64,000 nt of DNA from Streptomyces tardus. Lineage in GTDB: Bacteria; Actinomycetota; Actinomycetes; Streptomycetales; Streptomycetaceae. The stretch covers positions 1 through 64,000 of the forward strand of contig NZ_JAELVF020000001.1 of NCBI RefSeq assembly GCF_018101125.2. The letters run 5' to 3'. Under the pieces are notes generated by a model, which was given only the letters and a program-made list of their open reading frames with translations, ran no database searches and had not been told where the DNA came from. The translations under genes and the position numbers were made by a program. The stretch's first letter is position 1. Each line of letters opens with the position of its first letter. Below, piece after piece: positions 29,056 to 36,917 of the stretch.

Positions 29056-30474
29056 TCATTCGACTACGCGAGGGGATACGTTCTTCTTGGGCACCCAGGT
29101 CTCCTCGTCCTCCACGAGGTAGTCAGGGCGCTTCCCCTCGCCGTTCTTCTCGTCCACCTTGCCGCGAGCTCCAGGTGCACCGACCATGCCTGCGCCACGC
29201 CCAGCGGGCTTCCCCTTCTGGGACCCTCCTCTGCTCCGATGCAGCCCTGCCCCCCCCTGCGCTCGGGCCGCATTCTTCCCGCTCGCGCCGACGACCCCGC
29301 CCTTGGCCTTTGCGATGCCACCTTTGCCGGTGCCGCCCTTCTTGGCGCCACCTGCTCCAGCATTGGCGCCGCCCATGCCGGGGACGCCGCCCATGCGGCC
29401 TCTCGTTCCCGCACCACCGCCACGAGCAGAACCGCCGGCAATGCCACCGGGAGGAAGGGCGCCCACGCCTGAAGGCCCGCCACCACCACCGGCGGGAGGG
29501 CCGCCCGGGTTACCCGCGCCCAGGGTGCCCAGACCTCCGCCGCCGGAGATGCCGGAGCCCACGCCTGCGCTGTTCAGGCCGGTCCCCACCTGCGAGGAGG
29601 GTCCGGATCCCGGCCCCCCGGTACCGATACCACCCGCGATGCCGTCCGGGCGCGGCGAGTTGAGCCCGCCACCATCGAAGGCAGGCCCCTTCTGTCCCAG
29701 CTTCCCGGCGTCCAGACCAGCGGGGTTCCCGCCCGAGCTGTTCGGCGGCAGCACCGCTGCTACAGGCAGGATTCCCCCGGGGTCTCCGGGGTAGTCCTCG
29801 CCGTCCAGCCGCGCACTCCGCCGCTCCCAGGAGCCCATGGCTTTGGCCTGGGAGTTGTAGAGCGAGCCCAAGCGCTCCATCTCGATGGCGAGTTGGACGT
29901 GGAACTCCTTGCCCTTCGAGAGGTCGCCGCGGTGCTTGTCGAGCGCCTGTTGGGTGGACATACCGGCTGCGATGTCGCTGCGGAAGCCGCTGTCGTCGCG
30001 GCTGCCGAGGTCCTTCACGAAGTCGCCCGCGCTGCTCCCCTTGTCGGGTGCTTCCGCGTTGACGATCTTGGGCTTGATGTCTCCAAGTACCCGGGCGGTG
30101 CTGTCCATGGCGATGTGCGTGTACTTCGCGTACTGGGCACCGTCGGAGATCTTCTTCTTAATCTTTGCCGCTTCGGCCTTGAACTTGTCCGCGGCGTCGC
30201 CCTGCCAGTCCTCGAGGACCTTGTCCACCGCGCGTTCGAAATCCTTCAGGATTCCGCCACCCGCGACCTCGGTGTCACTCGGTTTGCCGCCCACGAGCTT
30301 CGTGTAGAGCCCCGACCACCCTTCCGCCACGGTCGCGACCTGGCTGGGGCTGGCCGAAGTGATCATCCCCTTGAGCACCGGAGTCTCGAGGTGGACGAAG
30401 TTGGTGGTGTGCTTCTCGTTGAAGCACTGCTGAGCCGGGTTGTAGGTCGAGTTGTACCTCGGACCGTCACTCAT
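29056..30474 (-). CDS. Gly-rich WXG-domain protein, putative T7SS substrate (paralogue)
   Basis: 472 residues. An N-terminal helical domain with W90-Q-G92 (LEDWQGDAADKF) and long amphipathic helices to about 230 precedes a Gly/Pro/Ala-rich low-complexity half. A basic segment (GLHRSRGGSQKGKPAGRG) is followed by the last 24 residues beginning RPDYLVEDEETWVPKK, almost identical to the 534-aa paralogue; Y452-LVE-D456 is a YxxxD/E signal. ATG at 30474, with a GGGGG stretch upstream. It follows the 109-aa gene by 60 nt and precedes a mycosin, the same order as module B. Confidence 0.85.
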   Translation of the reverse strand: MSDGPRYNSTYNPAQQCFNEKHTTNFVHLETPVLKGMITSASPSQVATVAEGWSGLYTKLVGGKPSDTEVAGGGILKDFERAVDKVLEDWQGDAADKFKAEAAKIKKKISDGAQYAKYTHIAMDSTARVLGDIKPKIVNAEAPDKGSSAGDFVKDLGSRDDSGFRSDIAAGMSTQQALDKHRGDLSKGKEFHVQLAIEMERLGSLYNSQAKAMGSWERRSARLDGEDYPGDPGGILPVAAVLPPNSSGGNPAGLDAGKLGQKGPAFDGGGLNSPRPDGIAGGIGTGGPGSGPSSQVGTGLNSAGVGSGISGGGGLGTLGAGNPGGPPAGGGGGPSGVGALPPGGIAGGSARGGGAGTRGRMGGVPGMGGANAGAGGAKKGGTGKGGIAKAKGGVVGASGKNAARAQGGAGLHRSRGGSQKGKPAGRGAGMVGAPGARGKVDEKNGEGKRPDYLVEDEETWVPKKNVSPRVVE

Positions 30475-30534
30475 GATTGCAGCCCCCTGGTGTCACTGGT
30501 TCCGTTGCTTGCGCTGTCCGCAGAGCCCGCCACG

Positions 30535-30864
30535 TCAGCCCCGCATGCTCTTCACGACGTCGGCGTCCTGGTCCTGGTACGCGCCGTGGGCCTTGGACGT
30601 CTTCTTGCCGAACTTGTCCGTCACGTCGTTGAGGTGCTGCACCACTTCCTCGATGTGCGTCTTCATCACGGAGTGCGCCTTGGTGAGCCCCTCGGCCTCC
30701 TGGAAGATGAATCCGCCGGAGTCCGAACCCAGTGCGCCGGGCGGAAGGTTGGTCTTGTACTTCGCATCCGAATCAGCGCCGCTGAGGGACTTAAGTACTC
30801 CGTTCAGCTCCTTGATGACCTGCTCCAGTGAGCTCAGGTCAACGCGGTAGTCGCCCTTAGCCAT
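30535..30864 (-). CDS. Small WXG100-like protein, module A
   Basis: 109 residues, paralogue of the 103-aa protein at 25666. Helical, with FGKKTSKAHGAYQ near the end and Y96-QDQ-D100 fitting YxxxD/E. Likely a T7SS partner of the downstream Gly-rich protein. ATG at 30864 with GGGGAGG 8 nt upstream; it overlaps the mycosin stop by 8 nt (ATGGCTAA), implying translational coupling with mycP. Confidence 0.85.
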   Translation of the reverse strand: MAKGDYRVDLSSLEQVIKELNGVLKSLSGADSDAKYKTNLPPGALGSDSGGFIFQEAEGLTKAHSVMKTHIEEVVQHLNDVTDKFGKKTSKAHGAYQDQDADVVKSMRG

Positions 30865-32146
30865 TGATGGCCTCCCCGTGAAGGTTGTGTGATGTCTTGC
30901 GGCGCCAGTCGCGGATGGCGATGGATGTGCCGACGACGACGGCGACACCGAGTACGCCGCCGGTGAAGATGTAGAGCCCGTAGCGGACGCGGCGCTCCTG
31001 GGGGGTTTCGCCGAGGACGACGGGGGCCGGGAGGATGTTGTCCGCGTTGACGCCGGTGTTCTCTGCCTTGTCCGGCGCGGGGGGCCCGGCGGGGGGTTCG
31101 CCGTCGCCGCCCAGCGCGGCCATCGGGTCGACCACTCCCCAGCCGACGTTCTTGTCGCGGTTGAGGCTGACCCGGTCGGCGGTCTCCTGGAGGTGCCAAC
31201 TGACCTGCTTGTAGTCCCACTTGGGGTACTTGGCGCGTACGAGGGCGGCGACGCCCGCGACGTACGGTGCGGCGAAGCTGGTGCCGTTGTCGACGCAGTG
31301 GCCGGCGCCGGGAACGGTGGAGACGATGTCGACACCGGGCGCGGCGATGTCGACGGCTTCGCCGGACTGGGAGAAGCCGGCACGCTCGTTGTTGCGGTCG
31401 GAGGCGGCGACGCCGAGGACGCCGGGGATCGAGGCCGGGAAGTTGTCCTTCTCCTCGCCGGAGGCGCCGTCGTTGCCCGCGGAGGCGATGACGAGGATGT
31501 TGGCCCGTTGCGCACGCGCCACGGCGCGGTGCAGGGGCGAGTCGTCGGCGAGCTGGGCGCTGGTGCCCTGCGAGATGTTGATGATGTCGACCTTGCGGCT
31601 GATCGCGGCGTCGATCGCCTGCACCATCGTCTTGACGGTGCCCTTGACCTCGTTGTCGTTCTGCCGGATCGGGAAGAGGGTCGCCTCGGGCGCGATGCCG
31701 ACGAAGCCGGTGCCGCCCGCCGGGCGGGCGGCGATGATGCCGCCGACCTTGGTGCCGTGACCGGCCTGGTCGGAGGTGCCGTCACCCTTTTTGGTGATCA
31801 CGTCGCGGCCCTTGGACACCGCGCTCTTGAGCTGCGGGTGCTGGTTGTCGGTGCCGCTGTCGATGACGGCGATCTCGACGCCCTTACCCTTGGTCTCCTC
31901 CCAGATCTGGTCGAAGAGGAGACGCTGGAGAGCCCACGGGGTGCCTGCGATCGGGTCGGCGGGGAAATCGCACTCGCCGTTGTTCAGGACGGTGCCGGGG
32001 TTGTCGTCCTGCGCGCTCGGCCCCTCGTCCGCCTGGGCCGGCAGAACGGGCGCACCGAACAGGCCGGTGACGCACAGTGTGATCACCGCTGTGCGCGCGC
32101 TGCGGCGCAGCCGCCCGGCTCGCTGTCCTGTGGCTCGGTGTCCCAC
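30857..32146 (-). CDS. mycP: Mycosin MycP, likely the core ESX mycosin
   Basis: 429 residues. Signal peptide with a basic start (RRSARTAVITLCVTGLFG, cleavage near 40), Asp96 (VIDSGTDNQH), His130 (GHGTKVGG), Asn225 (SAGND), Ser290 (GTSFAAPY). C-terminal helix (YIFTGGVLGVAVVVGTSIAI) and short cytoplasmic basic end. Unlike the other three mycosins here it has an N-terminal extension and Cys59/Cys284, a possible disulphide (inference). Immediately downstream of esxBA, so I take it as the core MycP. GTG start at 32146; an ATG is not available in the signal peptide region. Confidence 0.92.
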   Translation of the reverse strand: MGHRATGQRAGRLRRSARTAVITLCVTGLFGAPVLPAQADEGPSAQDDNPGTVLNNGECDFPADPIAGTPWALQRLLFDQIWEETKGKGVEIAVIDSGTDNQHPQLKSAVSKGRDVITKKGDGTSDQAGHGTKVGGIIAARPAGGTGFVGIAPEATLFPIRQNDNEVKGTVKTMVQAIDAAISRKVDIINISQGTSAQLADDSPLHRAVARAQRANILVIASAGNDGASGEEKDNFPASIPGVLGVAASDRNNERAGFSQSGEAVDIAAPGVDIVSTVPGAGHCVDNGTSFAAPYVAGVAALVRAKYPKWDYKQVSWHLQETADRVSLNRDKNVGWGVVDPMAALGGDGEPPAGPPAPDKAENTGVNADNILPAPVVLGETPQERRVRYGLYIFTGGVLGVAVVVGTSIAIRDWRRKTSHNLHGEAING

Positions 32147-32467
32147 GAGTGTTCCGCTCTTCCGTTGGCGAGTAGTGATCCGGACCCGCCGAGGCGGACC
32201 CGGTGGTGGCGAGCGCGGTGCTCCTGCGTGCCGGCACCGGGCCGGAGCCCCGGGCCGAACGGATCACCACTGCCGTACGGCTTCAACTTCGCGCGGGCGG
32301 CGGTCCGTTGAAGGCGACCGCGCGCACCGGACGGGCGTCGTGCGGTCCGCGACGGTGCCCGACCCGGGTGAGGGCGGACGCACTGTCCCAGCGCGTCCGC
32401 CCCGCGGCCCGGACGTGCGGCGTGCATACGACGCCGCGGCGGGCCGATCCGAAGTCCGAGGAGTGCC

Positions 32468-32758
32468 TCAGCTCCAGATACCCGCGTTCTTGCGCTCGGT
32501 GGCGTCGTAGTTGTCCGCCGCGGTGTCGAGGGCCTTGGCGATGGAGAGCAGCGTGGCGTGCAGGGAGGCGGCGCGCTTGTCCCACTCCTGCTGACGCTGC
32601 TGGTAGCCCTCCTTCGCGGAGCCCTCCCAGCTCGCGGCGATCTTCTTGACGCCGCTCTCCAGCTCGTCGAGCTGGGAGCGGACGTTTCCGGCGGTGGTGC
32701 GCACATCGCTGGAAGCCTGCTTGATGGTCTGGACGTTTACCAGAATCCTGCCGGACAT
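32468..32758 (-). CDS. esxA: WXG100 protein EsxA
   Basis: 96 residues, classical WXG100: helix-turn-helix with W44-E-G46 and C-terminal Y84-DAT-E88 (YxxxE). Secreted as a dimer with the neighbouring Esx protein through the EccC motor. ATG at 32758, GAGGAG 5 nt upstream. Second gene of the esx pair, 86 nt after esxB. Which one is named A or B rests on gene order in S. coelicolor, from memory. Confidence 0.92.
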   Translation of the reverse strand: MSGRILVNVQTIKQASSDVRTTAGNVRSQLDELESGVKKIAASWEGSAKEGYQQRQQEWDKRAASLHATLLSIAKALDTAADNYDATERKNAGIWS

Positions 32759-32844
32759 GGTGTCTCCTCGGGGAGTTGAAGTGATCTGGGTGCGGTGAAG
32801 TCCCGCGCGGCCCTCACGGGGCGCGGGAGATCAACGGGGGCGGA

Positions 32845-33165
32845 TCACCCGAAGGGCGAGGACTCGCCGGCCGACTTGGTGACGATCTGACGCTGCTCCT
32901 CCTCGGAGGCGGCGTAGTTCTTCGTCGTGGAGTCGATGGCTTCCTTGATCTCGCCGAGCACCTGGTTGAGCTTGGTGGCGTCGGTGTTCACCTGGCTCTG
33001 CATGGTGTTGAACGAGGTCGCCGCAGCACCCTGCCAGCCACCGGTGACCGTGTCGACGACGGTCTGAAGTCGCTTGATCTCGCCCTGGATCGAGCTGTTG
33101 ACAGAAGAGATCTTGTTGCTGAACGCAACCATCTCTTCTTCGGTCGTCGTGAATTTTCCGCCCAT
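32845..33165 (-). CDS. esxB: WXG100 protein EsxB
   Basis: 106 residues, WXG100 with W44-Q-G46 and Y84-AAS-E88 (YxxxE), both at the same positions as in EsxA. A 13-residue tail after the signal ends SSPFG. First gene behind promoter P1. ATG at 33165 with GGGGGA about 9 nt upstream. Forms the canonical substrate pair with EsxA. Confidence 0.92.
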   Translation of the reverse strand: MGGKFTTTEEEMVAFSNKISSVNSSIQGEIKRLQTVVDTVTGGWQGAAATSFNTMQSQVNTDATKLNQVLGEIKEAIDSTTKNYAASEEEQRQIVTKSAGESSPFG

Positions 33166-33603
33166 AAGTCAACGTCCCCCATGAGACTCGCACCTTGACC
33201 ACGGTGCCGCCGAGGCCAGCGCTGCCGTGGTGGCACCCCCTTGTCGGTGCCCATAACAGCCACTGTAACCACTGGGTCCGACACACCCAATGAGAGGGCT
33301 GCCTATTGTGACGCGTTCACTACACTTCCCAACTACCCAGGAAAGCAAGCGAATTAGCCCATCGAAACGCCAATGCGGACACGATGGACGGAACCGCTCC
33401 GCTTTCCCCGGGGACACATTCGATCTTCCGTCCGGGATGCCGGGAACGACCCGATGGCCACCGCCCGCACCACCGATGCGTGGCCGACCCCCGCACCGCC
33501 GATGCGTGGCCCCGGCACCGGCACCGGGGGCGGGAACCCGAACGGCCGGCGGGGCAACCGCCCGCCGACCGTGGGTGCTTGACCGCGCCCTGGGCGCTCG
33601 GCC
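33166..33603. other. eccB-esxB intergenic region carrying promoter P1
   Basis: 438 bp. Contains P1 (33262-33320). The left two-thirds otherwise hold the esxB leader. A short plus-strand frame near 33454-33582 with a repeated CCGATGCGTGGCC is Pro/Gly/Arg-only and is not called as a gene. Confidence 0.6.
33262..33320 (-). promoter_or_regulatory. Promoter P1 of the esxBA operon with upstream palindrome
   Basis: On the minus strand: GTGAACGCGTCAC (33320-33308), 17 nt, -35 TTGGGT (33290-33285), 17-nt spacer, -10 TACAGT (33267-33262). The -10 matches 4/6 and the -35 3/6 of the HrdB-type consensus. Leader about 90 nt to the esxB ATG. The same module occurs at 26080-26138. Confidence 0.75.
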
Positions 33604-35217
33604 TCAGGAGCCCTGCGGCTGCTTGGCGTCGGCCGTGTTGAGGCTGGGGCCGGCCGACAGCAGCCTGGACCAGACCCGGGGAATGGCCAGGGGCTGTGCC
33701 AGATCGCCGTAACCCAGCCTGATCTGGGCCTGGTTCTGGTCCTTCTCCGCGTTGCCGGCCTTCTCGGAGCTGTCGTTGTTGACGCGCACCGAGTAGCGCA
33801 GTCCGGTGTCCGTCACCAGAAAGAGCGAACCACTGTCCTTGGCCTTGCCGGTGACCTCGCGGTAGAGGAGTCCGCTGCCGGGCGAGACGTACGTGCTGCC
33901 GCTGCCGTCCACGATGGGCGCCGGGTTGCCGGTGCCGGCCCAGGTCGTCATCTCCGGGACGGAGAGCTCCTGTCCGGCGATCTTCTGGTTGCCGCCGTGG
34001 TAGACGCTGCAGACGACGCGCTTGCCGTCCTCCTCGTGGGCGTTGTTGGCCTGCTGGGTCTGCTCCTCCGGCCAGACGACCTCCTGGCCGGTGGGGAGCT
34101 TGCCCATGAACTCGGGCTCCTCCGCCTCGATGCTGGCCAGCGGCAGCACGGCCGGCTCGGGCGCCTGACCGGGGTAGGCCAACTCCCCCACCTCGCCCTG
34201 GAGCAGCAGCTTCGCGACGAACGGCGAGACGTTGGCCACGCCGTCCTTCAGTACGACGAAGTACGCGCCGTCGCCCTCGACGATCCGGCCGACCTTCCGG
34301 TGCTCCTGCGGCACGCCCTCGGTGTCGGCCGTCTCGCCCGCGCCCGGCACCGGCGGGAAGAAGATGGGCAGCTCACTCTTGATCAGCGTGTCCATCCACT
34401 CCTCGCTGACCTTCTGCGGCTCGCCCTTCTGTCCGAAGAGGATGCCGCGCAGCAGGCCGTTCATGCGCTCGCGTTCCTCGGGGGTCGCCCTGTCGCCGAG
34501 CTGGTCCCGGGCCGCGGTGGCGTCCAGCGGGTGGGCGACGCCGCGGTCGTCGACCAGGTAGTCGTCGCCCTTGGGGTCCTGGACGAAGAGCGAACTGCGC
34601 TTGCCCACTTTGCCCTTGCCGCCCGCCGTGAGCTTTCCGAGGTGCTCGTCGCCGTCCTTGAAGACGAAGGTGCTCTGCTGGATGCGGCCCCCCTCGCTGC
34701 TGGCCGGGCGCTCGCAACTGGCCCAGGTCTTCTTGGCGCCGGCGTCCTTGGAGTCCGGCAGCCGGTCCGGGGCGTAGGGGATGCCGATGGTGGGGCCCTG
34801 CGGCGGTGCGTCGCCGCCGTCCAGGATGGACTCCTTGACCTTGACCACCTCGAACTTGGAGGGGTCCAGCAGGAGTCGGGCCGAGCTGAGGTTGAGGACC
34901 GGGTGCAGCAGCGTCTTCGCCTTGCCGTCCGGGCCCTTCTCCTTGCTCTTCAGCACCACGTAGCGGGTGGTGGACTTGTCGCCCACGATCACTTTCTCGC
35001 CGGGCGCGTTCCACCCCTGCGGGGCTGCGGGCTTCAGGAGTCCGCAGCCGCCGAAGCCGACAACGATCAGCACGGACAGCACGATGGTGGGGACCAGCGC
35101 GCGAACGGGACGCGGGGCGCTCTCCACCGAGCCGTTCGGCAGCGGCTTCAGGAAGGCGGCAACTGTGCGCTTGCGCGCGAAGTTGTAGGCGTTCAGCTCG
35201 TCCCGGCGTGATGCCAT
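33604..35217 (-). CDS. eccB: Type VII secretion protein EccB
   Basis: 537 residues. Short cytoplasmic N-terminus (MASRRDELNAYNFARKRTVAAF), one transmembrane helix (about 41-62, ALVPTIVLSVLIVVGFGGCG), then a large extracytoplasmic domain with the EccB repeat architecture (SARLLLDPSKFEVVKV, YLVDDRGVAHPLD, GLRYSV). Part of the ESX core complex with EccC/D/E. ATG at 35217 with GGGGAG 11 nt upstream. Divergent from eccE across 377 bp. Confidence 0.93.
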   Translation of the reverse strand: MASRRDELNAYNFARKRTVAAFLKPLPNGSVESAPRPVRALVPTIVLSVLIVVGFGGCGLLKPAAPQGWNAPGEKVIVGDKSTTRYVVLKSKEKGPDGKAKTLLHPVLNLSSARLLLDPSKFEVVKVKESILDGGDAPPQGPTIGIPYAPDRLPDSKDAGAKKTWASCERPASSEGGRIQQSTFVFKDGDEHLGKLTAGGKGKVGKRSSLFVQDPKGDDYLVDDRGVAHPLDATAARDQLGDRATPEERERMNGLLRGILFGQKGEPQKVSEEWMDTLIKSELPIFFPPVPGAGETADTEGVPQEHRKVGRIVEGDGAYFVVLKDGVANVSPFVAKLLLQGEVGELAYPGQAPEPAVLPLASIEAEEPEFMGKLPTGQEVVWPEEQTQQANNAHEEDGKRVVCSVYHGGNQKIAGQELSVPEMTTWAGTGNPAPIVDGSGSTYVSPGSGLLYREVTGKAKDSGSLFLVTDTGLRYSVRVNNDSSEKAGNAEKDQNQAQIRLGYGDLAQPLAIPRVWSRLLSAGPSLNTADAKQPQGS

Positions 35218-35594
35218 GGTTGCGTTGACTCCCCGTGTCCCAAGTTCTGTCGGGTGACCACTGTCCGGCGGTGCCGGCGCGCCCTCTACTATGCCGTGTG
35301 ATGATCGGTCCGTACGGTCCGGGTCTCGCATCGCACGAAGCGGGGCGGCCGAGCGATCCCGTACAGCGAGCCTCGTGCGAACTGCCTTGTTCCGCAAGGG
35401 TGTCCGGTGCACACATGCGCGGCGTACCGTCATCGGTGGGACCGGTCCCACGGCCCGGCAGGGCCCGAACCACGACGGGTTGGGCCGATACGGGCGGGGG
35501 AAGACCGACCGGGCACGCACACGCCACATCGGCGTCCGCGGCGCGCGCATCCGCGTCAGCGCCGGACGCCCAGAACTAAGGAGCAGGCCGGGGG
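35218..35594. promoter_or_regulatory. eccB/eccE divergent promoter region
   Basis: 377 bp between two divergent T7SS genes. No gene supported, and no copy of the P1/P2 module. Promoters not assignable by eye. Confidence 0.4.
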
Positions 35595-36917
35595 ATGTCC
35601 ACCGCCACCAGGTCACGACGCCGCAGCCGAGCGCGGCAGGCCCCGCCGGCCCACGGCGGCGGCCCACACCCGCCGGCCCAGAGCGCGCCGCAGCCGACCG
35701 GGCCCGTCACACCTCGGCTCCGGGCGCAGACCGGCAGCCTGGGTGTGGTGCGGGTGCAGCAGATCGTACTGATCCAGGTGGCGGTCGCGCTGGTGCTGGT
35801 GGGTCTCGCCGTACACCTGATCGTCGCCGCGCTGATGACGATTCTCGGCGCCGGCCTGCTGATCGCCGCACTCGGCCGCTGGCGGCAGATCCCGCTGCCC
35901 GACTGGTTCGCGACGGTGCGGGCGATGAAGCGCCGCCGCCAGGCGGTCACGTCCGTGCCGCCCGGGGTCGAGTCGGCGTTCGCGCCGATCGTGGAGTGCG
36001 ACCCGAGCCTGCGCACGTACGAGTACATGGACCGCGAGGGGCGTCCGGTCGGCTTCGTCGGCGACGGCACGTTCCTCACCGCGCTGGTGCAGGTGGAGGC
36101 CGAGGACGAGCCGCTGCGTCCGCCGCGCGGCAGCCGTACGGTGCCGCTGGACCTGCTGCACTCGGCGCTGGAGATCGAGGACATCCGGCTGGAGTCCGCG
36201 CAGTTCGTGCAGTACACCCAGCCCGCGCCCGCGCCGCACCTGCCCGAGCGGGCGGTGGCGGCGATCTCCTACGCGCCGATCCAGGCGCAGACCCAGACAC
36301 CCGCGGTGCAGATGACCTGGATCGCGCTGAAGCTCGACCCGGAGCTGTGTCCCGAGGCGGTGGAGGCGCGCGGCGGCGATCTCGGCGGCGCGCAGCGCTC
36401 GCTGCTGCGGGCTGCCGACCAGTTGGTGAGTCGGCTCAGCGGACACGGCCTGGATGCGCGGGTGTTGGAGGAGCGGGACCTGGTCAACGCGCTCGGCATC
36501 GCCGTCTGCGCCAGTCCGCGCGCGAACGTCGCGGCGGGCCGGGACAACCAGACCCGTCGGCGCACCGAGGAGGCCGCCCGCGCCTGGCGCTGCGACGACC
36601 GCTGGCACACCACGTACTGGGTGCGCGGCTGGCCCCAACTGGGCGTCGGTGCCGCGCCGTTGGCGGGCGTCGCACAGTTGCTCTCCGGGAGCAGGGCGAT
36701 GGCCAGCGTGTTCAGCCTGACCGCGACGCGCGGCACCCACAACGCCCACGCGTTTGCCGGCCACGTACGCCTCGCCTCCCGCAGTGAGAACGAACTGGAG
36801 GCGGCGCAGCAGGAGTTGGAGGGCCGGGCGCGTTCCGCGAAGGCGGGGCTCGTACGGCTGGACCGTGAGCAACTGCCCGGTCTGCTCGCCACGCTGCCGC
36901 TCGGAGGTACCCGCTGA
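35595..36917 (+). CDS. eccE: Type VII secretion protein EccE
   Basis: 440 residues. Ser/Arg/Pro-rich N-terminus, two transmembrane helices (about 51-74 and 77-95, VQQIVLIQVAVALVLVGLAV), then a cytosolic alpha/beta domain with the EccE-type core (FVGDGTFLTALVQVEAEDE ... MTWIALKLDPELCPEAV ... DRWHTTYWVRGWP). Peripheral ESX core component next to EccC. ATG at 35595 after a GGGGG stretch. Its TGA overlaps the next ATG (TGATG). Confidence 0.85.
   Translation: MSTATRSRRRSRARQAPPAHGGGPHPPAQSAPQPTGPVTPRLRAQTGSLGVVRVQQIVLIQVAVALVLVGLAVHLIVAALMTILGAGLLIAALGRWRQIPLPDWFATVRAMKRRRQAVTSVPPGVESAFAPIVECDPSLRTYEYMDREGRPVGFVGDGTFLTALVQVEAEDEPLRPPRGSRTVPLDLLHSALEIEDIRLESAQFVQYTQPAPAPHLPERAVAAISYAPIQAQTQTPAVQMTWIALKLDPELCPEAVEARGGDLGGAQRSLLRAADQLVSRLSGHGLDARVLEERDLVNALGIAVCASPRANVAAGRDNQTRRRTEEAARAWRCDDRWHTTYWVRGWPQLGVGAAPLAGVAQLLSGSRAMASVFSLTATRGTHNAHAFAGHVRLASRSENELEAAQQELEGRARSAKAGLVRLDREQLPGLLATLPLGGTR

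Noticed and set aside
33308..33320. GTGACGCGTTCAC as a CRP or BldD binding site
   Set aside because: The spacing does not fit the Streptomyces Crp pattern (GTG-N6-GNCAC) or the BldD 15-bp consensus as I know them; kept as an unassigned palindrome.
33454..33582. Possible 42-residue Pro/Gly/Thr/Arg peptide gene
   Set aside because: Low-complexity composition, repeated CCGATGCGTGGCC, no clear ribosome site; could be chance in GC-rich DNA.
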